This document shows positions 27,710-36,342 of a DNA stretch of 64,000 nt, piece by piece; position 1 is the first letter of the stretch; each line of letters starts with the position of its first letter. The translations under genes and the position numbers were made by a program. Under the pieces are notes generated by a model. The model made no database searches and was not told where the DNA came from. It saw only the letters and a program-made list of their open reading frames with translations. The stretch is from positions 161,838 through 225,837 of the forward strand of contig JAPPIG010000042.1 of NCBI GenBank assembly GCA_028820635.1. Direction: 5' to 3'. This stretch comes from Candidatus Poribacteria bacterium (GTDB lineage: Bacteria; Poribacteria; WGA-4E; WGA-3G).

Positions 27710-28186
27710 CTAAGAGCCAGGTTTAAAAAATGTTACTAAGCATCCACCAGCCGCTGCAAGCAAAATCCCAAGTACAAATTGCCAGCGGATAGCACCCCAA
27801 CCCCCTTCAGGTGGATGTGACAGCGTCGCAACGATAGCATTCACAATTGGTGCTCCCGCAAAGACAATAGACATAACTACCGCTGGTCTGCCTTTCGCAC
27901 CGAATGCAAGCAACACACCAAAAGCACCGACAGCACCGACGACCCCCGCAAGAAAAGACCAAGATACCCCCTTCCCTGTGAAAGACCATTCTGCGCCATT
28001 TACCATAAGCATTACTGCAGAACCGATCACGGCTACCAAAAGATACGCAAGACCGACAAAGAGAAATGCTTTATAACGTCCATGCACAGCATCAGCCATA
28101 GACAATTGACCTTTATGAAGAAAAACTCCGTAGAGTCCCCAGGATGCTACGGTCATCACAACGAAAATTATCCACGTTTTTACCAT
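27710..28186 (-). CDS. EamA-like small membrane protein
   Basis: The 158-residue protein has about five hydrophobic segments. It resembles one half of an EamA/DMT transporter: WGLYGVFLHKGQ near the N-terminus, then GVVGAVGAFGVLLAFGAKGRPAVVMSIVFAGAPIVNAIVATL. Half-size EamA proteins can act as pairs, or have other membrane roles. GGAG lies 6 bases upstream of the ATG. No partner gene is visible, and the gene is flanked by repeat-rich gaps. Substrate unknown. Confidence 0.75.
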   Translation of the reverse strand: MVKTWIIFVVMTVASWGLYGVFLHKGQLSMADAVHGRYKAFLFVGLAYLLVAVIGSAVMLMVNGAEWSFTGKGVSWSFLAGVVGAVGAFGVLLAFGAKGRPAVVMSIVFAGAPIVNAIVATLSHPPEGGWGAIRWQFVLGILLAAAGGCLVTFFKPGS

Positions 28187-28216
28187 TATTATCTCCTTTC
28201 ATCAGCAGAAATTCTT

Positions 28217-28373
28217 ATACCATTTCTAATTGACAAAGTATCATTCCGATTTTGAGTTTCTTTGTAGGAGCGACCTCCTGATCGCGACCGGGAGGTCGCT
28301 CCTACAGAAGAGGGTGTTGCATTCGGACTACCGATTAATGAAATAATGTAATATCATTATTTAGAAATGGTAT
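28217..28373. mobile_element. MITE-like 157-bp element, copy A
   Basis: Bounded by ATACCATTTCTAA and its reverse complement TTAGAAATGGTAT. The centre (28264-28305) is a strong hairpin of the gtaggagcgacctcct type. A near-identical copy in opposite orientation lies at 58908-59064; by hand alignment they differ at under ten positions. It encodes no protein. Confidence 0.85.
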
Positions 28374-28396
28374 TACAGTAAATCTATAAATATGTA

Positions 28397-28487
28397 ATAC
28401 CAAATTAACAGGATTCATCTTGTTTTATTAGGATCGGGTGCGGTTAGGAAACCGCACCTACCGAGACGAATCGAGTTAATTTGGTAT
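28397..28487. mobile_element. MITE-like 91-bp element with GTTAATTTGGTAT ends
   Basis: ATACCAAATTAAC at 28397-28409 is exactly complementary to GTTAATTTGGTAT at 28475-28487. The interior carries the hairpin gtgcggttaggaaaccgcac. It sits 23 bases from copy A of the 157-bp element. Confidence 0.75.
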
Positions 28488-28888
28488 AAACACCTCTTCG
28501 TAGGTGCGGTTTTATAACCGCATCATAAAGGACAATTTAGTGAGGAGCGTTAGTGCATCTCATACACTTGTCGCCCCGCTGGGGCTTTGTTATTGACGGG
28601 ATCAACGTTTACTATACACCTATCGCCTCTCCGAGGCTTAGCAAAGCATATCTCAGTACCAGCGGTGCGGAAGGTGTATAGGACCTGATACAACAAAGAC
28701 CCAAGCACCAGCGGTGCGAAATGTGTACAGCGCAATATCGGTTTACAAAACCCTCCTACAAGAGACATGATCTTAAATTGATGTTTATGGTGCGGTTTTA
28801 TAACCGCACCAATTCTCCAACATTGCTTCTACTCAGTTCACGTAATTTAACTATGAAAAACAAGAAAACGCTTGGCATATAGGACAAG

Positions 28889-30178
28889 CTAAAGATACTT
28901 TTCAAACACTTTCATAAGCTGCTGTGCCGTAATAACGTCACTGAATTTCTGATGCACATTAGACTTCCCGACTATTCCTAATTGCTTCCGTTTTGATGGG
29001 TCTCGAAATAGTTGAAATATGCCTTCAGCGAGTGCCTCTGAAGATTCAGGTTCTACCAAGAGTCCCCCTTCGGTTGCCTTAACCATCTCTGGAAATGATC
29101 CGTGTTGTGGTTGAACGACTGGCACTCCATTCGCAAGTGCTTCCAAGATAGATAAACCTTTTGATTCACGGTAAACTGTCGGAACAGAGAAAACATGTAG
29201 ACGATTCAAAAAATCTATCTTTTGTGAACGCGTCACTTCTCCGTAATGCACAAAACTATCTTGCAATCCCCAAGCATGAATTTGATTAACTAACTCCTCA
29301 AAATACGGTTCATCTTTTTTGCCGAGATACCCCGCGACATGCAGTTCTATGTTATTCGCCCCCAACTCTTTTGTCAGGGTGTAGAATGCGCTGACTAAGA
29401 GGTGTAATCCTTTTTCAGGACAAATGCGTGCTAAATAGCCAATTTTAAGGGGTGGAGGTCCTGCTTTCTCAACCAAATTTCCGTGTCCATCCAAGTTCAA
29501 ACCGAGTGGCACGACATCAATTTTATCAACAGGTACTTTTAGATATTCCTCTGCCATAAATTGTGCATAGTAGTTACAGGGTGCTACAAATCCATCAACA
29601 TCTGCGGCACGTTCTGCAAGCAAGCTTAAAGCCTTAGTTTTGTAGGGATCAATCAAATCACGAAGAAAGATATCTTCACCTTGAAGTCCACACACAACCG
29701 GCACATCTAAGGCATTTTTAATTTCTCTTGTAAAACCTACAAACATAGAGTTAGTCAAATAGATGATGTCCGGTTTATCGTCTTCCTGAAGCCATTTGAC
29801 CAATTTTTCCAACTCTTTCCTTTGATACCCTTGTTCAGCACTGAGCATAGATACCGTCAACATACCCAAATCTCGTGCATCTGTAGAAGCACTGAATCGC
29901 GACAATCCGTTTAATAATGATGAATTATCAAGAAGTTTATCAAATATCCATGGTGTATGCCGAAAGAAAGATAGTTTTTGTTGAAGGTATACGTTAATTC
30001 CCCCAAAAAAGACGCGATTCAAACTTACGTTCACTTCATCTGTTCGAGTAGGCGTATAAGTCGGAATCAATGAAACGTTATGTCCCTGTTTCTGTAGCAC
30101 CGTTGCTACAGTATTGTCATGGATGCAGGTACCACAATACATACCTGCAGCGCCTGCTGTGATATAAGCAACTTTCAT
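28889..30178 (-). CDS. Family 4 glycosyltransferase (GT-B)
   Basis: The 429-residue retaining glycosyltransferase has an N-terminal donor/acceptor half with GAAGMYCGTCIHDN and IYLTNSMFVGFTREI. The C-terminal half begins LKIGYLARICPEKGLHLLV and has the E-x7-E motif within ESKGLSILEALANGVPVV. It moves a sugar from a nucleotide donor to a lipid or polysaccharide acceptor in the cytoplasm. It is a single minus-strand gene 54 bases after the sodium/solute symporter. The CGTCIHDN stretch recurs in a subset of GT4 enzymes, but the acceptor cannot be deduced. Confidence 0.9.
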   Translation of the reverse strand: MKVAYITAGAAGMYCGTCIHDNTVATVLQKQGHNVSLIPTYTPTRTDEVNVSLNRVFFGGINVYLQQKLSFFRHTPWIFDKLLDNSSLLNGLSRFSASTDARDLGMLTVSMLSAEQGYQRKELEKLVKWLQEDDKPDIIYLTNSMFVGFTREIKNALDVPVVCGLQGEDIFLRDLIDPYKTKALSLLAERAADVDGFVAPCNYYAQFMAEEYLKVPVDKIDVVPLGLNLDGHGNLVEKAGPPPLKIGYLARICPEKGLHLLVSAFYTLTKELGANNIELHVAGYLGKKDEPYFEELVNQIHAWGLQDSFVHYGEVTRSQKIDFLNRLHVFSVPTVYRESKGLSILEALANGVPVVQPQHGSFPEMVKATEGGLLVEPESSEALAEGIFQLFRDPSKRKQLGIVGKSNVHQKFSDVITAQQLMKVFEKYL

Positions 30179-30232
30179 CTTTTAACTTTTCAACAAGTTC
30201 AATAAATGTTAACTTGCAAATCTCCCCTAAAG

Positions 30233-31696
30233 TTATCCATTACTGAAATACCTTTTAATAGTTTCTGATGATGGCGGTTTTGTAAATAAAGAAACAATTA
30301 TCAAGGTCAATGAAGATACAAGGATAATTACTGCTACAGGCATAATTCCTGTTCCACCAACAGTATATCCGGGTGTTTTCCAATTGTTGAGAAAGAAATA
30401 TAACCATAATAGTATTACACTAATGATGGATGCAAGAACACCATACTTTGTGCTACGTTTCCAAAACAGTGCTGCAACTACTATCGGAAATAGTCCAGAA
30501 AAACCTGTGAAAGACCAAATTGCGAGCTTAAAAATACTCGGTGTAGCAATTAGAGAAATGATATAGGTAATGCATAGGACACAAACCACAAATAATCGTC
30601 CAAACCAAACCTGTTGATTTTCTGACATCTGTTCTCGTCCATGTTTTCTAAGGTAAGGACGAATGATGTCGTGTGTAAACATGCTTCCAAGAGAAAGTGA
30701 TTGCGAATCTAATGAAGACATGATTGCTGCAAACACACCCGCTGCTAAAAAGCCTGATAGAATACCTGGGGCGTATTCACGAATCATCTGAATTAGCACA
30801 TTGTTAACTTGTGGTCCTTCTAAACTCGGAAACCCCACATTGCCCAATATCCCAAGAAGCACACTTGGAATCCAAACAATTGCGATACAAATCGGATAGA
30901 AAATAATTGGATAGCGAAACGTGCTAACATCTTTTGCGGTCAGGCAATGCGAGAAAATATGCGGAAACATGCCAACAGAAAGTGGAATACAAGTGTATGT
31001 CAAAAGTTCTAACGGTTTAATGTGGTTAGCCTGCATCAACAAATTTGTATCGACTTTAGAAAGCGCGTTGGAAAATCCTCCCATACGATGTATGATTACT
31101 ACAAAGGCAATTCCTCCGAGTGTCATGAAAACAAGCGTTTGAAACGTATTAACCCATGCAGTGCCACGCATTCCGCTATAGGTTACGTAACACAAAACAA
31201 CTGCACACACCAACAATCCACCTAACCACTCTGGAATCGTGTCCTCTGTAATTGTTGCTAATGTTCCACCCCCTCCCATTACCCCGATAAGCAGATAAGG
31301 GATAAGAAGCAGTACGAGGACGGTAAAAAGAAGTAAACCTACCCCATACGATTCCCACCGGTCGCGGAAGTATTGTACCTGAGTCATATATCCAAAACGT
31401 TTCCCAAGCTTCCATAAACGGGTTCCAATAAAGAAGAACACACATGGCACAATAATTGCTGAAGAAGATGCCATCAGTGCAAAAACGCCAATACCTCTGT
31501 GGTAAGCCTCCCCAGAAGCGCCGAGGATAGAAAACGCTGTCATGTTTGTGCCGAAAAGCGTCATCAATAACACAAACCAATTTATGTTACGGCTTGCCAC
31601 AAAATAGTCTTCGCCAGTTTTTTGGAAAAACTTATGACTTAGAATACCTATGCTCAGCACCAAAGCCAAATAGATAATGATGACCGCAAGGATCAT
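30233..31696 (-). CDS. Sodium/solute symporter (SSS family)
   Basis: The 487-residue membrane protein has about thirteen helices and the SSS core. It starts MILAVIIIYLALVLSIGILSHKFFQKTGEDYFVASR. Later FGTNMTAFSILGASGEAYHRGIGVF and the sodium-site region GFLAAGVFAAIMSSLDSQSLSLGSMFTHDI are clear. It imports a solute using the sodium gradient. I chose ATG 31696, which has GGAGGG 4-5 bases upstream and overlaps the end of the DUF3311 gene as ATGA. A longer frame to 31870 would run through that gene. The partner small protein is typical for this subgroup. Confidence 0.92.
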   Translation of the reverse strand: MILAVIIIYLALVLSIGILSHKFFQKTGEDYFVASRNINWFVLLMTLFGTNMTAFSILGASGEAYHRGIGVFALMASSSAIIVPCVFFFIGTRLWKLGKRFGYMTQVQYFRDRWESYGVGLLLFTVLVLLLIPYLLIGVMGGGGTLATITEDTIPEWLGGLLVCAVVLCYVTYSGMRGTAWVNTFQTLVFMTLGGIAFVVIIHRMGGFSNALSKVDTNLLMQANHIKPLELLTYTCIPLSVGMFPHIFSHCLTAKDVSTFRYPIIFYPICIAIVWIPSVLLGILGNVGFPSLEGPQVNNVLIQMIREYAPGILSGFLAAGVFAAIMSSLDSQSLSLGSMFTHDIIRPYLRKHGREQMSENQQVWFGRLFVVCVLCITYIISLIATPSIFKLAIWSFTGFSGLFPIVVAALFWKRSTKYGVLASIISVILLWLYFFLNNWKTPGYTVGGTGIMPVAVIILVSSLTLIIVSLFTKPPSSETIKRYFSNG

Positions 31697-31887
31697 TTTT
31701 CCCTCCATACAAATTTGACTATAAAGAACATAAGCAGAGATGCCGCAAGGCAAAACACAATGTGATATAGCAAGCCTACTGGTAGTCCTAAAACAAGTTG
31801 AGGTGTCCCCCATAACCAAAAATCGTTGTGGAGAATGAATAGCAACACCAGCAAACTGTAAAGAACCCACCTAAGTGTAGATTTCAT
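31693..31887 (-). CDS. DUF3311 small membrane protein, symporter partner
   Basis: The 64-residue protein has two hydrophobic segments and the DUF3311-like layout (LLFILHNDFWLWGTPQLVLGLPVGLLYHIVFCLAASLL). Genes of this kind stand directly before SSS symporters such as this one, and the products probably form an auxiliary subunit. The stop overlaps the symporter start (ATGA), indicating translational coupling. It overlaps the TRAP permease gene by 17 bases, so all three may be on one transcript. Confidence 0.8.
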   Translation of the reverse strand: MKSTLRWVLYSLLVLLFILHNDFWLWGTPQLVLGLPVGLLYHIVFCLAASLLMFFIVKFVWREK

Positions 31888-33841
31888 GGTTTAACTTTCC
31901 CTTACGCCAATTATAGTAAAAGATAAGAGTACCCGCAACTATTGCTATGACATGGATCCAAATGAACCCTATTTCTGTAGGTGCAAAAAAGAGGATTGCT
32001 GCCGTAATAAACATTATTCCGCGCTCCCATAAAGATATTTCCTTGAAGGCGTACCCTGCTATACTTGCTGCAAGAATCACTGTCCCAACTAATGTAAATG
32101 ACAGATTAATTATAAAAGCCCATAATTCTGGACTACCACCATCAATGTTGAGCCACAGAAGTTCGGGACGTAGCACAAAGGCATAGGGTAACGCAAAGCC
32201 TACGAGTGCAAAACGAAAAGCAGCGAATGCTGTTTGCATTATGCTGGCATTGGCAATTGCCGCAGCGGTATAGGCAGCTAAAGCTACTGGAGGTGTGACC
32301 ATTGACATCATTCCAAAATAAAAAATGAAAAAGTGTGCTGCAAGTAGAACCACTCCTAAATCTACAAGCACTGGTCCTACCATAATCGCTACCAGTAGAT
32401 AACAAACTGAGGACGGAAGGCCCATCCCCAATATAATTGTGGAGACCATCAACAAAAAAAGTGCAAATATCAGATTGGTTTCCGCGAGTGACAACAAGGC
32501 TGATGCCATTTCGGAACCTACGCCTGTCAGGTCAACTACCCCCAAGATGATTCCAACACAAGCAGCGGCAGCTATCAGTGACACACCGCTATGTGCAGCG
32601 TTTTCCATGGATTTCAAAATTCCAGAAATACCGACACGGGTTTTGGCGTGAAACAGACTTACAATCAATATGGCGAGAAGACTCCAACTGACAGCGCGAA
32701 ACGGCGTAGAACCCATCAATAGAAACAAAATTAAAGTAATAAACGCGGCGAAGAAAACCACACCCTGCATCTTTGAAAGTTTTTCTATAGGTGGGTCATC
32801 TTGGACAGTGTCTTCATCTGTGGCTGTACCTTGTGGAGAATGATCCACTACTGTGTTGCTGATTCGTTTGGCATAAAAATGAACGATGAGTAACAGCGCG
32901 GTATAGTAGAGAATCGCAGGAAGCAAGGCTGCTTTGATTATTTCAAGATAAGTAACAGATGGCTCCACAATTTCTAACATCATGTAAGCTGCTGCACCCA
33001 TGATTGGTGGTACTAATGCACCGCCTGAACTTGCGGCAGCTTCGATCCCGCCTGCAATAGTTGGTTGAAAACCTACACTCCGCATCAACGGGATCGTAAA
33101 TGTGCCGGTTGTTGCTGTGTTTGCAACTGCTGACCCAGAAAGTGAACCCATCAGACCGCTTCCAATCACTGCCACTTTTGCTGGACTACCGACGCTTTTG
33201 CCAAAAATACGTCTGGTTAACTTTAAAATATAGGCTGTAGCCCCTGTCCTTTCAAGAAAAGTGCCAAACAAGACAAACAGAAACACATAAATGAACATTA
33301 CGCGAAGGGCAATACCGAATACACCGCCATGCAAGTACGTTTTACTTATAATCCGTTGTAAGGCATACCCGCGATGTTGAAATAACCATTTAGGCATGAA
33401 CTGACCAAAACTTGCATAGAGGAGGAAAGCAATAGCGAGAAGTGGCAATGTTATCCCAATTGAGCGGCGGGCAGCTTCAAGAATTAAAATGAGACCGAAC
33501 CCACCGATGAAGTAGTCCAACATGTGTTCTGCGGAAGCACGTTCTCCGAGAAATACGCCGTTCAACCAAAGTTTTTCAAAAATGGGTTCTGTTTGGATTG
33601 CAATATAACCGAAACAGATAATTACACTGCCTACGAGCACGAAATCAAGTATTTGACAAAATCGGTTTTCAGCAAAACGGGAATGAAGTGGATACTTCAA
33701 GAATACGACTATTAATCCCAACATTGCGAAAATCGCTAACTGAGATTGAGGTTTTAGAAATGGATAGTTGACTTCGGCTAAGATAAAGAGGCTCAGCAGG
33801 ACTGCAACTGGAAGAATAAGGGTCTGTTTTATCTGTTTCAA
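31871..33841 (-). CDS. TRAP transporter fused permease (DctQM-like, TAXI type)
   Basis: The 656-residue inner-membrane protein joins the small four-helix DctQ part (about 1-160) to the large DctM part. The DctM core GSGLMGSLSGSAVANTATTGTFTIPLMRSVGF, with GIEAAASSGGALVPPIMGAAA, matches TRAP permeases of the fused 4TM-12TM class, normally used with TAXI-type receptors. It imports an anionic solute with sodium. No TAXI receptor is adjacent; one lies at 62879-63910, 29 kb away on the same strand. The only plausible start is TTG at 33841. Confidence 0.9.
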   Translation of the reverse strand: MKQIKQTLILPVAVLLSLFILAEVNYPFLKPQSQLAIFAMLGLIVVFLKYPLHSRFAENRFCQILDFVLVGSVIICFGYIAIQTEPIFEKLWLNGVFLGERASAEHMLDYFIGGFGLILILEAARRSIGITLPLLAIAFLLYASFGQFMPKWLFQHRGYALQRIISKTYLHGGVFGIALRVMFIYVFLFVLFGTFLERTGATAYILKLTRRIFGKSVGSPAKVAVIGSGLMGSLSGSAVANTATTGTFTIPLMRSVGFQPTIAGGIEAAASSGGALVPPIMGAAAYMMLEIVEPSVTYLEIIKAALLPAILYYTALLLIVHFYAKRISNTVVDHSPQGTATDEDTVQDDPPIEKLSKMQGVVFFAAFITLILFLLMGSTPFRAVSWSLLAILIVSLFHAKTRVGISGILKSMENAAHSGVSLIAAAACVGIILGVVDLTGVGSEMASALLSLAETNLIFALFLLMVSTIILGMGLPSSVCYLLVAIMVGPVLVDLGVVLLAAHFFIFYFGMMSMVTPPVALAAYTAAAIANASIMQTAFAAFRFALVGFALPYAFVLRPELLWLNIDGGSPELWAFIINLSFTLVGTVILAASIAGYAFKEISLWERGIMFITAAILFFAPTEIGFIWIHVIAIVAGTLIFYYNWRKGKLNHEIYT

Positions 33842-34326
33842 AAGATTAAGCGAACCTGCCCTTTCGCTGACGCATTTCGTTATCGCAAGGTTAACACAAA
33901 ACGCTTGTAGGACTGACTGTTGGCGCTATCACGCCTACTTTCTATGCTGGACTTGTTTTATAGTTTAACAAATAATAGGAGGGGTGTCAAATAAAATGTA
34001 GGTTAGAGGTGTATAAATATCTGACATTAACCACGTCATCTTTCGTGTTGGAGGGCTTTGTAAACCCGATTTATTACCCAAAGGTAGGCGGGGAATGCCT
34101 AAATGGCATTCATACCCGGGGAACGCCTATAGGCGTTCATACCGTTGATTTCTTGATTTGGCGTTTTGTAAAAGCGCCGTTTATAGCGTCTGATGTCTGG
34201 ACTCGGCGCGTTTACAAAACGCGCCTACCGGGCATGCGCCCGCTAAATTGACGCCTATAGTGCGGTTGGGAAACCGCACCTACCAAAGTGTAAAAGTAAT
34301 TATAGATTTAACTATAAGCAGAGTAT
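33842..34326. repeat. 485-base gap with several short palindromes
   Basis: No gene supported. From about 34080 the gap contains consecutive short palindromes: gaatgcctaaatggcattc, gaacgcctataggcgttc, ggcgcgtttacaaaacgcgcc and gtgcggttgggaaaccgcac, the last with a loop-variant in the repeats near 28440. The open frame at 34009-34251 is composed of these. Confidence 0.7.
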
Positions 34327-35340
34327 CTAACTTGTTCTGGATGTGCCTTTGAACACAGCATATAGATACCAAAATGCAGGCACTAACATAACACCACCTA
34401 TGATAACCACAATTAACACAGGTCGCAGCACAGAGTCCGGTGCAGCAGTGTTTGAAAAGGTGAGATTTGGGGCAACAATGTAGGGAAACTGTGCCAATCC
34501 CCAACCGAAAATAATCAATACGACCTGTATCGGAACGAGCACACGGGCAAGTTGAAAGTAACGCCGCCAAATCGACCAGATCGCACAAACTGCAACAGCA
34601 CCGGTTAAGATATGAAATGGTATTGACCAAACGCTATTGCCCAGTCCTTGTCGGATTGAAGGTGCACCTTTGGCAGATAAAAGAAAGCTGATTCCTGCCA
34701 TTGCACCTACACTGACTGCTGCGATGAGTGCACGTACTCGAAAATCCTTCTGCAATTCTGAATTGTCAGTTTCGAGAGTAAGGTAAACGGCAGCGAGCAA
34801 TGCACAGAGCGTCAAGGTGAAAAAGCCGATTGCGAACGGAAAGGGGGCAAACCACGATGAGAAAAAATCGGTGTCTACGGTGCCGGTTTCTACATCCACA
34901 TGAATTGTTCCTGATGCTACCGCCCCTAAGGTAACACCTAACATAATAGGCGTTATAATACTTGCAATTGCGAATACACGACTCCATCTAAGGTGTGTTT
35001 TGTCAGATTGATCGTCGTAGGTACGGAAGACAAAGGCAGTGCCGCGAAGTACAATTCCGATGAGCATTAAGGTGAGTGGAATGTGCAGAGCTGTGCCGAT
35101 TGTTGCAAATGCCACTGGAAACGCGACAAAGAGTAGAACAACAATGACAATCAACCAGACGTGATTTGCCTCCCAGATTGGCGCGAGTGCATTTGTGATA
35201 AGGTTACGTTGTGTTTTTGCCCTGCTACCAGTCGCAAATAGATCCCAGACACCGCCGCCAAAGTCAGCACCACCTGTCAGCATGTAGATAATCAGTGAGA
35301 TTAACATCACACCTGCAATCCAGATTTCAAGATTCAACAT
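34327..35340 (-). CDS. cydB: Cytochrome bd ubiquinol oxidase subunit II
   Basis: The 337-residue inner-membrane protein has about eight helices. It contains the family N-terminus MLNLEIWIAGVMLISLIIYMLTGGADFGGGVWDL, then ANHVWLIVIVVLLFVAFPVAF and IVLRGTAFVFRTYD. Together with CydA it oxidises ubiquinol and reduces oxygen at high affinity. ATG 35340 fits the family start better than an upstream in-frame start at 35376. A methyltransferase gene separates it from cydA, which is unusual. cydX and the cydCD maturation genes are not in this window. Confidence 0.93.
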   Translation of the reverse strand: MLNLEIWIAGVMLISLIIYMLTGGADFGGGVWDLFATGSRAKTQRNLITNALAPIWEANHVWLIVIVVLLFVAFPVAFATIGTALHIPLTLMLIGIVLRGTAFVFRTYDDQSDKTHLRWSRVFAIASIITPIMLGVTLGAVASGTIHVDVETGTVDTDFFSSWFAPFPFAIGFFTLTLCALLAAVYLTLETDNSELQKDFRVRALIAAVSVGAMAGISFLLSAKGAPSIRQGLGNSVWSIPFHILTGAVAVCAIWSIWRRYFQLARVLVPIQVVLIIFGWGLAQFPYIVAPNLTFSNTAAPDSVLRPVLIVVIIGGVMLVPAFWYLYAVFKGTSRTS

Positions 35341-35475
35341 TAGACCTTGCTCCACATGACAGGAAGTACTTTGCAAGATTCAACTTCAATCAGTTCATCG
35401 CAGCAATCTATTCAACTATCCCTGTCTTTAGACGTAGGATTGTAAACAGATTCGTGAATTCCGTAAATGGAATTT

Positions 35476-36279
35476 TTAGCTAACCCGACCTATGTACAAG
35501 ATGTGCGCTGCCATGTCTACTACGGCGGGCTCTGTTGCTGTTTCCAAGACTAACTCGACCCAACGTTCCCACTTTGTTGGTTCTTCTGCCACCGTGTTCG
35601 TCGCTGCAGATAATCCTGTTGAAAGCCCTTCACAACCGACCATTTCCAGTGTGGTTAATCCACAAGATTCAGCGAGTTGCTGAAGTTCGCAAGACCGAAA
35701 AAAATGCCATAAGCTATCTTGAACGAGGTTATTGCCTTTTCCTTCTTTTATTAATTCCCAGTACTTGGGTATTATCAGTTCCTCACTCACACGACTGAGA
35801 ACGGTCCGCAGCATTGCCAGATAACCCATAACACTAATGCTTACGATCGCCCCAGATTTAGCGACCCGAACCAATTCTGAAGTTGCTTGGACCCGCTCGG
35901 CTTCATCACTGATATGTGTTAACGGACCCCCGAGGCACAGCACCGCATCAAAGTCATTTGTATTAAAACGCGAAAGATCTCTTATATCTCCGACAACGGA
36001 CGCTTTTAGTCGACTCGCAACGGGTTTCGGTTCTAATTTGATTTTTTCTTCAGCAAAAGCCGTATAAGTTGCGTTAATATCCAAGAGAACCACATCATAG
36101 CCTGCTCGACAAAGTTCGAGAGTATAACGCCCTGGTCCGCCACCCGCGTCTAAAATCCTACCTGTCTCAGGCAGGTGTTTCCGAAGGTGGTGCATTGTCA
36201 GCAAAAACTCCAGTGAGTTATAAGCATCCTTCACCAACCGATTCCATTCTCCGATTTCAACTTCATTTTCTTGCAGCAT
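35476..36279 (-). CDS. Class I SAM-dependent methyltransferase
   Basis: The 267-residue Rossmann methyltransferase has motif I ILDAGGGPGRYTLELCRAGYDVVLLDIN (about 40-67), then FDAVLCLGGPLTHI as motif III/IV. It transfers a methyl group from S-adenosylmethionine to an unknown acceptor, in the cytoplasm. It lies between cydA and cydB on the same strand, with 64 bases to cydA and 135 to cydB. GGAG stands 9 bases before its start. The location suggests a link to bd oxidase or quinone use, but an unrelated insertion is equally possible. Confidence 0.85.
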   Translation of the reverse strand: MLQENEVEIGEWNRLVKDAYNSLEFLLTMHHLRKHLPETGRILDAGGGPGRYTLELCRAGYDVVLLDINATYTAFAEEKIKLEPKPVASRLKASVVGDIRDLSRFNTNDFDAVLCLGGPLTHISDEAERVQATSELVRVAKSGAIVSISVMGYLAMLRTVLSRVSEELIIPKYWELIKEGKGNNLVQDSLWHFFRSCELQQLAESCGLTTLEMVGCEGLSTGLSAATNTVAEEPTKWERWVELVLETATEPAVVDMAAHILYIGRVS

Positions 36280-36342
36280 TAATTCTATCTCCGAGGCATC
36301 AATGTTTAGTAACCAAGTTCAGTAAATTGGTAACGGTCATGG

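Larger units (their letters stand above)
28187..28888. repeat. 702-base gap of nested repeat elements
   Basis: No gene is supported. The gap holds the 157-bp element at 28217-28373 and the 91-bp element at 28397-28487, listed separately. It also has further gtgcggttttataaccgcac-type hairpins near 28500-28522 and 28790-28812. Between 28550 and 28760 is a run of motifs such as cgccccgctggggc and caccagcggtgcg. The open frame at 28550-28768 is composed of these motifs. Confidence 0.75.

Noticed and set aside
28550-28768. 72-residue open frame as a gene
   Set aside because: Made of repeat motifs in a repeat-rich gap.
34009-34251. 80-residue open frame as a gene
   Set aside because: Composed of consecutive palindromic repeats; no ribosome site or family likeness.
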